IMG/VR virus record: IMGVR_UViG_3300028653_000014
Location: 19,070-83,069 of that record
Length of the DNA stretch: 64,000 nt
Direction: 5' to 3' (one strand)
From: a virus
In this document: one piece after another, positions 55,508 to 62,051 of the stretch
How the letters are laid out: each line of letters begins with the position of its first letter
Numbering within the stretch: position 1 is the first letter of the stretch
Program-made: the position numbers and the translations under genes
Notes under the pieces: generated by a model
Database searches by the model: none
What the model saw: only the letters and a program-made list of their open reading frames with translations
Told to the model about the DNA's origin: nothing

Positions 55508-55589
55508 GGAAGCTGAAGGAATCGAACCCTCGGGCTTTCGACCCGGCCTGGTTTTCGGGACCAGTTTGCCCCCACGGGCGCCAGCTTCC
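55508..55589 (-). tRNA. tRNA-Ser(CGA) with C33
   Basis: Class II tRNA: acceptor GGAAGCT/AGCTTCC, anticodon stem CTGGT/ACCAG with loop CCCGAAA (anticodon CGA) and a long variable arm. Position 33 is C where U is nearly universal; the D-loop is short. Confidence 0.8.
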
Positions 55590-55592
55590 AGC

Positions 55593-55675
55593 GGCGGGGG
55601 TCGGAATCGAACCGACTCGGGCTATTGACCCTTACGCAGTTAGCGGCTGCGCTCCTGACCGTTCGGGTCCCCGCC
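55593..55675 (-). tRNA. tRNA-Ser(GCT) with C33
   Basis: Class II tRNA: acceptor GGCGGGG/CCCCGCC, anticodon stem CGCAG/CTGCG with loop CCGCTAA (anticodon GCT), long variable arm, T-arm GTCGGTTCGATTCCGAC. Also C33. Confidence 0.83.
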
Positions 55676-55739
55676 GAGGCTACGCGCTACAGCGCGAAGA
55701 TGATGACAGCGGGGTGATACTCGGCCAGGTCATTTCAGG

Positions 55740-55809
55740 AGCGCCCCTGCGAGTTGAACCCAGTTCTCAGCCTTATGAGGGCCGCGTGTTGCCGTTTCAC
55801 TCGGGCGCT
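55740..55809 (-). tRNA. tRNA-Met(CAT)
   Basis: Acceptor AGCGCCC/GGGCGCT, anticodon stem CGGCC/GGCTG with loop CTCATAA (CAT). The T-stem has one mismatch. Its 5' end overlaps the 3' end of the next gene by 13 nt, consistent with processing from a longer transcript. Confidence 0.85.
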
Positions 55810-56039
55810 GCGCGAGATACTACCGTGAAGTCCACGCTGTCGTTGGTGTCCATCACGATGAAGGCGCGGTCTCTGAGACCTACCCGGACGAGTTCACCTA
55901 CCAGCGCTTCAACGAACTCGGGGATGCTGTCGGGCGACTCGTCCGCGTCATCGGGAAGGGCGCTGTTGACGCGGATGATGAGCCGGTCGTCGGGGCCTAC
56001 CCGGAGCGCTTCCGCGTTGACGATGCGAACCTCGGTCAC
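55797..56039 (-). CDS. Hypothetical protein
   Basis: 80 aa from GTG at 56039 (GTGA overlap). VRIVNAEALRVGPDDRLIIRVNSALPDDADESPDSI then IPEFVEALVGELVRVGLRDRAFIVMD, an alpha/beta fold. Ends inside tRNA-Met. Unknown role. Confidence 0.65.
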   Translation of the reverse strand: MTEVRIVNAEALRVGPDDRLIIRVNSALPDDADESPDSIPEFVEALVGELVRVGLRDRAFIVMDTNDSVDFTVVSRAAPE

Positions 56040-56401
56040 GGGTCGATGAACCTCGACCAGGCGCCGACGACGGTGCTGAGCGCTAACGGGACGGCCGCGT
56101 ACAGCGTCCAGCGCGGCTCGAACCGCCACGCGACATATGCCGCCGTGCTCAGCCACAGGCCGGAGCAGTACGAGCACGCAATCAGGTCTGCGAGCCACTG
56201 CCGCCGGTACGTGACGGTGTTCTGTACCTGCTCATTCGTGACGCCCAGCCGGGCGTTCGTAGACCCGTTGCTTGTGTGCTGCTCCCCGGTCGCCCAGGCG
56301 CGCACACGGATCAGGTACGGCATGTGGTCCCAGCCGATGAGACGAACGAGCCGGAAGACGGCGAGCGTCAAGATGACCGCGATGTACGGATGTGGTGTCA
56401 C
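56036..56401 (-). CDS. DUF1360-like membrane protein
   Basis: 121 aa, GTG at 56401. N-terminal hydrophobic helix (YIAVILTLAVFRLVRLIGW), then LIACSYCSGLWLSTAAYVAWRF and YAAVPLALSTVVGAWSRF. The C-x2-C-SG-W-LS motif is typical of DUF1360 proteins. Function unknown. Confidence 0.72.
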   Translation of the reverse strand: MTPHPYIAVILTLAVFRLVRLIGWDHMPYLIRVRAWATGEQHTSNGSTNARLGVTNEQVQNTVTYRRQWLADLIACSYCSGLWLSTAAYVAWRFEPRWTLYAAVPLALSTVVGAWSRFIDP

Positions 56402-56748
56402 TCGTCGTCCTCCTGATCGTCAAGCCAAGATTCCGGGAACGTGTACGGGCGCCCCGGGTCGTCGTAGCGGATGCCGCCCCGACCGGTCTTGACCGATGGA
56501 AGCGAATCACGAATCGGCCGCTTCAGCCCGTCGACCATGACTAGGTCGTAGTAAGGGGCGACGGGCGCGCACAGACCGCCGGACGCGATCATCGACCGCG
56601 ACAGCACCGTGTTCTCGACAGGGACAGGAGGCCCAACGTCGTAGTCGATCCACTCGGCGTCGGTCTTGGCTGCCGCTGCGGGCAGCTTGCCGAACGCGAG
56701 CGCGCCAACGACCGCGCCTGCGCGCTTCAGGAACGAGCCTCTGTTCAT
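56398..56748 (-). CDS. Signal-peptide-bearing fragment paralogue of the capsid protein
   Basis: 116 aa from the ATG at 56748 (ATGA overlap). Starts MNRGSFLKRAGAVVGALAFG then KLPAAAAKTD, a signal or Tat-like N-terminus. Residues ~55-100 (ASGGLCAPVAPYYDLVMVDG, LKRPIRDSLPSVKTGRGGIRYDDPG) align with ASGGLCAPVTPYYNLQY and GALPSFNADRGGLRYARP of the major capsid protein at 29528-31273. The homology is limited to about 45 residues. A domesticated capsid fragment, decoy or exported protein; the function is unknown. Confidence 0.75.
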   Translation of the reverse strand: MNRGSFLKRAGAVVGALAFGKLPAAAAKTDAEWIDYDVGPPVPVENTVLSRSMIASGGLCAPVAPYYDLVMVDGLKRPIRDSLPSVKTGRGGIRYDDPGRPYTFPESWLDDQEDDE

Positions 56749-57068
56749 AGCGGCGTCTCGTCGAAGACGATCGTGCATCCGTCAGGCAGCAGCAGTCTCT
56801 CGGCCTCGGCGCTGACCTGCTCCGCAACCGCGTGAGCGTGTTCGAGCCACTGCTCACGCTGCAGCCGTGCAAGGTCTCGGGCGGCCCGCTCCCGCTCTTC
56901 CAGAAGGTCGACGAGTTCTCGCTCCTCGTCCGTCAGATCGAGGGCCGTGTAGATGCGCTCCTTGAACTGCTGGCGGAATAGAGCGAAGTCGTTCGTGCCC
57001 GAGTCGCCGATGACTCCGACCTCCACACCGGCCTCCCGCAGTTCGTCCCAGGTCGGCGGCGTGGTCAC
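56745..57068 (-). CDS. Coiled-coil hypothetical protein
   Basis: 107 aa from GTG at 57068. DLTDEERELVDLLEERERAARDLARLQREQW is a long charged helix; the N-terminus is VTTPPTWDELREAGVEVGVIGDSG and the C-terminus LLLPDGCTIVFDETPL. GTGA/ATGA coupled. Confidence 0.65.
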   Translation of the reverse strand: MTTPPTWDELREAGVEVGVIGDSGTNDFALFRQQFKERIYTALDLTDEERELVDLLEERERAARDLARLQREQWLEHAHAVAEQVSAEAERLLLPDGCTIVFDETPL

Positions 57069-57289
57069 GCGACGGCAGCCTTGAGATCGTCGAGATCGGC
57101 GCGCTCGAAGACGCGATGCTCCACCCAGGTTGACTTGCACCGCAAGCAGCGCATGTGGAGCCGCGTGAATGACCCTTCCCGGCTGAACTCGAAGTCGCGT
57201 TGCATGATCGTCCCCACGCAATCGCCGACGTCAACTAGATCGACGAAATGAGGCGACTTGTGGGAATCCACGAGGCAGCGGCGCGTCAC
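57065..57289 (-). CDS. Small Cys-containing hypothetical protein
   Basis: 74 aa from GTG at 57289. RCLVDSHKSPHFVDLVDVGDCVG, LHMRCLRCKSTWVEHRVF: two CxxC-like sites suggest zinc binding. Unknown role. Confidence 0.65.
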   Translation of the reverse strand: MTRRCLVDSHKSPHFVDLVDVGDCVGTIMQRDFEFSREGSFTRLHMRCLRCKSTWVEHRVFERADLDDLKAAVA

Positions 57290-57603
57290 GGCCCCTCCAA
57301 CTGTAGAGGAACCTCGCCCAAAGGGATCAGTTCGCCGCGGGCGCCGAGCATGTGCGACGGCTGATGAGTCCAGAGCCGCCACTCGACGTTGGCTTCCTCA
57401 CGGGCGACCATCAGTTTGTACTCGGCCTCCTGCGGCGTGTTGGCGCGGCCTCCGCGCGCGAAGCGGAACCCGCGGTCGACGACTCCCTGACGGGCCTGTT
57501 GGTTGCGGCCCTCGGACACCTCCAGGTAGAGCCACCAGCGGACGACGTCGCGGCGGTCGTGGAGGCTGTCGCGTTCGTGGCCGAACTCGTACATGTCGGT
57601 CAC
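57286..57603 (-). CDS. Hypothetical protein
   Basis: 105 aa, GTG at 57603. MYEFGHERDSLHDRRDVVRWWLYLEVSEG then EAEYKLMVAREEANVEWRLWTHQPSHML. Long basic helices. Unknown role. Confidence 0.65.
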   Translation of the reverse strand: MTDMYEFGHERDSLHDRRDVVRWWLYLEVSEGRNQQARQGVVDRGFRFARGGRANTPQEAEYKLMVAREEANVEWRLWTHQPSHMLGARGELIPLGEVPLQLEGP

Positions 57604-57773
57604 CTGGATGCCTCGACAGTCTCAGTGAGGATGATCGTGACGGACTGGCCGTCGTTCTTGTCGATGAACCCAATCTCCCGGCCGTGCTCGTCCGTCACAC
57701 TCGATTCCAGGCGGTGCCAGTCCGGACACGGCTCCTCGGGCTTCACGCCCAACTTCACGATGATGACGCTCAT
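57600..57773 (-). CDS. Small hypothetical protein
   Basis: 57 aa from the ATG at 57773 (ATGA overlap). SVIIVKLGVKPEEPCPDWHRLESSVTDEHGREIGFIDKND, probably a beta-rich fold. Unknown role. Confidence 0.62.
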   Translation of the reverse strand: MSVIIVKLGVKPEEPCPDWHRLESSVTDEHGREIGFIDKNDGQSVTIILTETVEASR

Positions 57774-57892
57774 CGCTTCGCAGGCTTTCCGTGGGTCGGG
57801 CATTCCCACCAGCCGTTGAACTCCATCGGGGCGTAACAGACGGGGCACGGGCGGGGGTCCTGCGGGCGCTTCACGATCGGCTTCGCGGTCAT
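57770..57892 (-). CDS. 40-aa zinc-ribbon peptide
   Basis: ATG at 57892 and TGA at 57770-57772, ATGA overlaps at both ends. Contains RPCPVCYAPMEFNGWWECPTH, a C-x-x-C...C-x-x-H zinc ribbon like those in small phage accessory proteins. Confidence 0.6.
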   Translation of the reverse strand: MTAKPIVKRPQDPRPCPVCYAPMEFNGWWECPTHGKPAKR

Positions 57893-58080
57893 GGTGCCCC
57901 GTGAGCGGTCATCCAGACGAGAACGTCTCTAACGGACGCACCTGCGTCGAGTAGGGATGCGGAGGCTCGCGCGTCGGACTCCTTCACCGCCTGAGGGCAC
58001 GGTGTGTCGTAGTGTGGCGGGGCGCCCGGGTGGTTACCGGCTTTGCCGCACGTCGCGCAGTATTCATATCTCGCGGTCAC
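57889..58080 (-). CDS. Small hypothetical protein
   Basis: 63 aa from GTG at 58080 (GTGA overlap). YEYCATCGKAGNHPGAPPHYDTPCPQ followed by an amphipathic helix (DARASASLLDAGASVRDVLVWM). Possibly a zinc-ribbon plus helix protein. Unknown role. Confidence 0.62.
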   Translation of the reverse strand: MTARYEYCATCGKAGNHPGAPPHYDTPCPQAVKESDARASASLLDAGASVRDVLVWMTAHGAP

Positions 58081-58289
58081 GGGATTCTCTTCCACCAGAC
58101 CTGCCAGTCACCGAACCTCGCGAGCCGATGCGCGCCGCGCCGTTCACGTTCTGACCAGCGGAGCGGGTACAGGCTGGCCCGTCGCAGCACGAGGTAGCGC
58201 TTCCCGATCACGAGGCCGTGCCAGCCGCGCATGTGGTGCGTCCGGATCACGGCCGTCTTGCCGCCCACCAGATGCAGGCCCGATGCCAA
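58077..58289 (-). CDS. Basic aromatic protein
   Basis: 70 aa if started at the TTG at 58289; shorter starts are possible. RTHHMRGWHGLVIGKRYLVLRRASLYPLRWSERERRGAH; beta-rich and strongly basic. A KOW/Sm-like nucleic-acid-binding fold is possible. Confidence 0.58.
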   Translation of the reverse strand: MASGLHLVGGKTAVIRTHHMRGWHGLVIGKRYLVLRRASLYPLRWSERERRGAHRLARFGDWQVWWKRIP

Positions 58290-58378
58290 GGGCCGCGGTG
58301 ACGTCGAATCCCGACGAACCCGTCCGCATACGTCGGGAGTGCAGGTTTTATCGCGCGCGGGCTACGGCAGCAGGCCAT
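58247..58378 (-). CDS. Doubtful small gene
   Basis: 43 aa from the ATG at 58378 (TGATG overlap with the upstream gene). MACCRSPRAIKPALPTYADG and RGPWHRACIWWAARRP. Overlaps the start of the next gene by 43 nt, so it may be a chance frame. Confidence 0.35.
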   Translation of the reverse strand: MACCRSPRAIKPALPTYADGFVGIRRHRGPWHRACIWWAARRP

Positions 58379-58695
58379 CAGGAAAGCGCGTCCCTGAACA
58401 GTCTGAACGCGCCCGCCAGAAGCTCGCACACCTGATAGAGCAGATAAGCCGAAACGACGCCGAGGAAGTAAAGCGGGACGGTCCGGCCGATACCCCACAC
58501 CGTGTGGCCGTGCGCGTTGACGCCTTTGCTGCTGAGCCAGCCGAGGATCATCCCGTGACCGCCGTGGACTCCAGCCGCCCACAGCCACGCCAACACGAAC
58601 AGTGACCCAAGGCCGACGACGGCCGGTATCCCGATCGCTCCCAGAAGGAATGCTACGCCGACGGCAATCCACTGCCTATCCGTTACATCACCCAC
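58378..58695 (-). CDS. Two-span membrane protein
   Basis: 105 aa from GTG at 58695. Hydrophobic segments WIAVGVAFLLGAIGIPAVVG and SLFVLAWLWAAGVHG (~8-48), plus PLYFLGVVSAYLLYQVCELLAG further on. Unknown role. Confidence 0.65.
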   Translation of the reverse strand: MGDVTDRQWIAVGVAFLLGAIGIPAVVGLGSLFVLAWLWAAGVHGGHGMILGWLSSKGVNAHGHTVWGIGRTVPLYFLGVVSAYLLYQVCELLAGAFRLFRDALS

Positions 58696-58981
58696 GCACT
58701 GCCTCCTGCTTGATGAGTTCCGTTGACTGAGGTTCCCGCGACGTCGGGTCTGTCGCGCGTTCAAGACGAAGGTGGATCGCGTCGTCGACCCGCATCTGAA
58801 TCGACTCGCGCTCCAGCCGGATCTGGCTGAGCGTCAGTTCCGTCCGTTCGCGTTGGACGCGGCGGAGATTCGTGTTCGGCAACGTCAGTTTCCCGTTGGC
58901 GATCAGGATGGCTCCCGCGACTGTGGCTACCACCATTGACAGGCCGAGGAAGACGCTGAGGACGATCAGAGCCGCGACCAT
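58688..58981 (-). CDS. Membrane-anchored coiled-coil protein, leaderless start
   Basis: 97 aa. N-terminal membrane span (MVAALIVLSVFLGLSMVVATVAGAILI) then a charged helix (QRERTELTLSQIRLERESIQM). The ATG at 58981 lies exactly 7 nt after -10 TAGGCT, so the mRNA is probably leaderless. Coupled to the next gene. Confidence 0.66.
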   Translation of the reverse strand: MVAALIVLSVFLGLSMVVATVAGAILIANGKLTLPNTNLRRVQRERTELTLSQIRLERESIQMRVDDAIHLRLERATDPTSREPQSTELIKQEAVRG

Positions 58982-58997
58982 TGGTAGCAGCCTACCA
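58981..58997 (-). promoter_or_regulatory. Leaderless promoter, extended -10 TGGTAGGCT
   Basis: Minus-strand TGGTAGGCTGCTACCA then ATG at 58981. -10 at 58994-58989, spacing 7 nt; the core is identical to the promoter at 7931-7947. Confidence 0.66.
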
Positions 58998-59006
58998 CCC
59001 GCGGGG

Positions 59007-59207
59007 CTATCGCGCCAGTGGTCGTCTCGTCTCGAAACGACGCAGCGCCGACTGCTCCGCTTCGCGCCATTCCCGCTCGAAGCCAGGATGCCCGTCCCGC
59101 TCTCTGAGAGCCTCCCTGCGCGTCACAGACGCCACAGCGCAGGAGAACGTCAGGTTGCCCGACACGGCAAGTTCAGCGACGAACAGGGCGCGCTGGTCGG
59201 CGGTCAT
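59007..59207 (-). CDS. Small terminase-like HTH protein (putative)
   Basis: 66 aa from the ATG at 59207 (ATGA overlap). QRALFVAELAVSGNLTFSCAVASVTRREAL has the F-x4-LA-x-SGN-x-x-x-x-A pattern of HTH terminase-small-like proteins, followed by GHPGFEREWREAEQSALRRFE. Too short for a complete small terminase; may be a related DNA-binding protein. Confidence 0.5.
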   Translation of the reverse strand: MTADQRALFVAELAVSGNLTFSCAVASVTRREALRERDGHPGFEREWREAEQSALRRFETRRPLAR

Positions 59208-59278
59208 CTCGTCGCCCACCAGAGGAACAGGACTAGGAACACGATGCCCACCCCGATATTAAAGATGAGCCAACTCAC
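59204..59278 (-). CDS. 24-aa membrane micropeptide
   Basis: GTG at 59278, TGA at 59204-59206. The glycosyltransferase stop overlaps as GTGA and the HTH gene start as ATGA. SWLIFNIGVGIVFLVLFLWW is a near-perfect membrane helix. The start codon sits inside an operator-like palindrome. Confidence 0.5.
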   Translation of the reverse strand: MSWLIFNIGVGIVFLVLFLWWATR

Positions 59279-59289
59279 GCGCGCGTTAC
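59274..59289. promoter_or_regulatory. 16-bp palindrome, operator/stoperator candidate 13
   Basis: CTCACGCGCGCGTTAC spans the TGA of the glycosyltransferase gene and the GTG of the micropeptide gene. Confidence 0.78.
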
Positions 59290-60108
59290 CGCCGGGTCAT
59301 ACACAAGGCCGCGTTCGTCTTCGGAGCCGGGCGCCCGCGGCGGGTTCGGCGCGTGGAAGTAGAGGCGGAACCACTCCGCGGCCCGCTCGTCCAGGTCGGG
59401 TGCGTCCGGGTCACCCCACATCCGCCAATGACCGCCGACGTCTTCCGGCAGATCCGTCGCGGCGTACGCTCGCGCGCCATTCCGCACCTTACGGGCGAAC
59501 TGCTCCGCCGTGCGCCACGAATAGTGGTCGACCCTCAGGCCGCCCGCCGTGAGGTAGCGCTTCGACCCGTCGTAGGAGCAGCCGTGGTTGCCCGCCTCAA
59601 TCACCAGGCCCGGCCAGGTGCGGCACGCGACCTTCGGCAACGCGGACGGTTCAGCGAGCCGCCAGCGGATACGGTCGAACGGCGACGGGCACTCGGCCGC
59701 GGACGGGTCGTCGCCGGACGGGATGTAGTGGTATATACCGGCGGCCACCACCGGCACGTCGGGCGGGATGCTGCGCAGGAACGCCCCGACGGTCCGGCCG
59801 TCTTTTGCGACCCATCGTTCGTCCGCGTCGATCAGGACAGCCCAGTCGTAGCCAAGCTCGCGCGCCTGATCCGCGAGCGTCGTCATCTTCCGTGCCTGGA
59901 AGTACGCCGGGTCGAGATCGGGATAGATGGCGAGCCAGCCTTCGGTCTCCAGAGCCAGGTCGAGCAGGATCTCAGAGGTGCCGTCCGTCGAGAGGTTGTC
60001 GAGCACGAGCAGCCGGTCGATGTCCTGGGTCATCAGATGCCGGATCGTGTGCTCGATCACATCGGCCTCATCACGGACCATCATCAGCCCAGCAGAACTC
60101 AAAGCCAC
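59275..60108 (-). CDS. GT-A family glycosyltransferase (GT2-like)
   Basis: 277 aa from GTG at 60108. VRDEADVIEHTIRHLMTQDIDRLLVLDNLSTDGT is the classic GT2 N-terminus, then WAVLIDADERWVAKDG supplies the DxD-type motif, and HYSWRTAEQFARKVR further on. Uses nucleotide sugars to decorate virion or other targets. First of several sugar-related genes. Confidence 0.8.
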   Translation of the reverse strand: MALSSAGLMMVRDEADVIEHTIRHLMTQDIDRLLVLDNLSTDGTSEILLDLALETEGWLAIYPDLDPAYFQARKMTTLADQARELGYDWAVLIDADERWVAKDGRTVGAFLRSIPPDVPVVAAGIYHYIPSGDDPSAAECPSPFDRIRWRLAEPSALPKVACRTWPGLVIEAGNHGCSYDGSKRYLTAGGLRVDHYSWRTAEQFARKVRNGARAYAATDLPEDVGGHWRMWGDPDAPDLDERAAEWFRLYFHAPNPPRAPGSEDERGLVYDPAVTRA

Positions 60109-60690
60109 CTACACGTCCCGGCGTCGGAACGCCAGCCCCGATCGGCGGTAGTGGTTGAACGGCCGCTCGTTCTTTGACGACAGCGCCCGCGTCATCGCGG
60201 TCAGACCCTCGTCAAACTCGAACCCGTTCGCGGCGAATACGCCTTTCCAGTAGTCGTCTGAGCGGCAGTTGACGTGATGCCAGCCGGGACAGCCCGGCTC
60301 CGCATGGGTGATCGCGGCGAACCGGGCCATCTTGAACGTCGCCATGAAGTTCGGGACGTACTGCTCGTCGACGTGCTCCACGAACTCAGCCGACCAGGCA
60401 AGATCGAACTCCTCCAGGCTCCCAGGGAACGGCCCAACGGTGTAGTCGTGCTGAAGTATCCGCTCGTCTGTCTGCGGTGTTCCCTCGATGCCGAGCACGC
60501 GGCAACCCTTACTCGCGAAGTAGGCCAGCGTCTGCCCGTCGCCACAGCCGATGTCGATCACCGACTTGACCTCCCACGTCTCTACGAGCCAGTCCCACAT
60601 ATCTTCATAGCGCGTATCCGGGTCGCCGCCGGTCAGGTAGCCGCCGAGGTGCCCGGCCGTCTCCATGCGGTGATGCTCTGGTTCGGTCAC
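60109..60690 (-). CDS. SAM-dependent methyltransferase
   Basis: 193 aa from GTG at 60690. SVIDIGCGDGQTLAYFASKG is motif I of class I methyltransferases; EFDLAWSAEFVEHVDEQYVPNF resembles the post-I segment with acidic residue. Coupled to another methyltransferase and to a glycosyltransferase, so it probably modifies sugars. Substrate unknown. Confidence 0.78.
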   Translation of the reverse strand: MTEPEHHRMETAGHLGGYLTGGDPDTRYEDMWDWLVETWEVKSVIDIGCGDGQTLAYFASKGCRVLGIEGTPQTDERILQHDYTVGPFPGSLEEFDLAWSAEFVEHVDEQYVPNFMATFKMARFAAITHAEPGCPGWHHVNCRSDDYWKGVFAANGFEFDEGLTAMTRALSSKNERPFNHYRRSGLAFRRRDV

Positions 60691-61250
60691 AGTTCGACCC
60701 ACCATATCGATGTCCCTTCGCCCACATTCACCCTCTCTCCGAAGACTTCATTGACGGCCTGGGCGACGCCGGGGTATCCCGCGTCGGGGCCGGGCAAGTA
60801 GTCGTGCCCGCAGATCAGCCTCCTGGTGAGCGGCAGCCACGCGGCGATGTCCTGCTTGACGGATTCGTACGCATGGTCGGCGTCGATGAATGTCATGTCG
60901 ACGGCGGCGTAGCCGAAGGACAACGCCCGCATGGTGTCGGCGGCGGGGAGCGAGTACGTCTGCAGCGCACGCAGGTTCTCGAAGTGGCCGCACGAGCGCA
61001 TGAACGACCGGTAGCAGTGGCCGCCCTCGTCATCCCACGGGTCGACGCAGTAGACCGGGCCTTTGCAGCCGGTCAGGAGCGCGAACGAGGAGCGGCCGTG
61101 GAGGGAGCCGATCTCGACGACGCTGTCCATCGTGGCGGCGGTGTCGTGGAGCCACCAGCATTCGACGTTCGACATCCAGCCCCAGATGTGGTCGCCGGGG
61201 AACCCGGCGTCCGGTGTCGGCTCCGGTCCCATGATGAGCGGAGTCGTCAT
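60687..61250 (-). CDS. Class I methyltransferase (Methyltransf_24-like)
   Basis: 187 aa. SVVEIGSLHGRSSFALLTGCKGPVYCVDPWDDEGG, then AVDMTFIDADHAYESVKQDIAAWLPL and ICGHDYLPGPDAGYPGV. The DADHAYE and motif I EIGSLHGRSS pattern fits sugar O-methyltransferases (macrocin-O-methyltransferase-like family). Likely acts in virion or glycan decoration. Confidence 0.76.
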   Translation of the reverse strand: MTTPLIMGPEPTPDAGFPGDHIWGWMSNVECWWLHDTAATMDSVVEIGSLHGRSSFALLTGCKGPVYCVDPWDDEGGHCYRSFMRSCGHFENLRALQTYSLPAADTMRALSFGYAAVDMTFIDADHAYESVKQDIAAWLPLTRRLICGHDYLPGPDAGYPGVAQAVNEVFGERVNVGEGTSIWWVEL

Positions 61251-62050
61251 CTAACCGGGCCTCTGGGTCGTACTCCGATCTCGTTCGCGCAACGCTTGCA
61301 CAAGTCATCGAAGTGACGGGGTCTTTTCTCACAACGACTGCAGAGCGGTGAGACAGCGCGAGGTTCATCGTCAATCGCCTGGCGCCGTTGATCGCGTTCT
61401 GTCAATCTTCTGCGTCTTGCATCGGCGGCTACATCTTCGCTGACTTTAAGCATCGGGCGGTGGCGATCAATTTCCGCGCTAAGTCGCTCAAACTGGCCGT
61501 CCTCCCACACCTTCGTGCCGAACTCTGATGCCGCGTAGTCGGCGAGAGGCACCAATCTGTCCCATAGGTCAATAATGACCGCTAGCAGCGCGGGTGCTGA
61601 AAGTTCATATCCATCTTCCGGCAGAGAGTTGAACGCGTCTTTTTTGGAATCGAACGCGCGGCAGAGATCGTCGATAGCGCGACACGTCGCCACGTATTCC
61701 GACCTGTCTTTCACCACGCCCCTCCACGCGTTCTCGAAAGACTTCCGCATTTTTCGGGAACCAAAAGTCGTCAGGTCGCTCGCGAAATCGCCGGTGGAGG
61801 CATCTAGCTCGTGAGTAGCGAAAAAGGCTCTTGCTACTTCGTAGTAGATGGAGATTTCGTGATCGGATAACGCTGAGGACGTCGAGAAGTAGGCCACGAA
61901 GTCGTCCTCGTATGCAGCGAAGATCGGGTCGTCTTCCCGGTCCTTGGCTCTGTCTCTGAGAACGTGTCCGTCTCCGATCGCCTGAAAATCGGTTCCCTCG
62001 GTTTCGATGCCGAACACATCTGAGAAGAACCCCGTCTTGCGGAACTTCAT
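61247..62050 (-). CDS. Unknown protein with C-terminal zinc finger, AT-richer insert
   Basis: 267 aa. Mostly helical and acidic (VFGIETEGTDFQAIGDG; EDDFVAYFSTSSALSDHEISIYYEV); the C-terminal CSRCEKRPRHFDDLCKRCANE is a zinc ribbon. Base composition is visibly lower in GC than neighbouring genes, and its start is one base after the next gene's stop. Probable recent acquisition; not recognised. Confidence 0.66.
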   Translation of the reverse strand: MKFRKTGFFSDVFGIETEGTDFQAIGDGHVLRDRAKDREDDPIFAAYEDDFVAYFSTSSALSDHEISIYYEVARAFFATHELDASTGDFASDLTTFGSRKMRKSFENAWRGVVKDRSEYVATCRAIDDLCRAFDSKKDAFNSLPEDGYELSAPALLAVIIDLWDRLVPLADYAASEFGTKVWEDGQFERLSAEIDRHRPMLKVSEDVAADARRRRLTERDQRRQAIDDEPRAVSPLCSRCEKRPRHFDDLCKRCANEIGVRPRGPVR

Positions 62051-62051
62051 C

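Noticed and set aside
55508-55589. Reading the tRNA as Phe(GAA)
   Set aside because: It requires shifting the anticodon loop; the long variable arm and stem pairing fit Ser(CGA).
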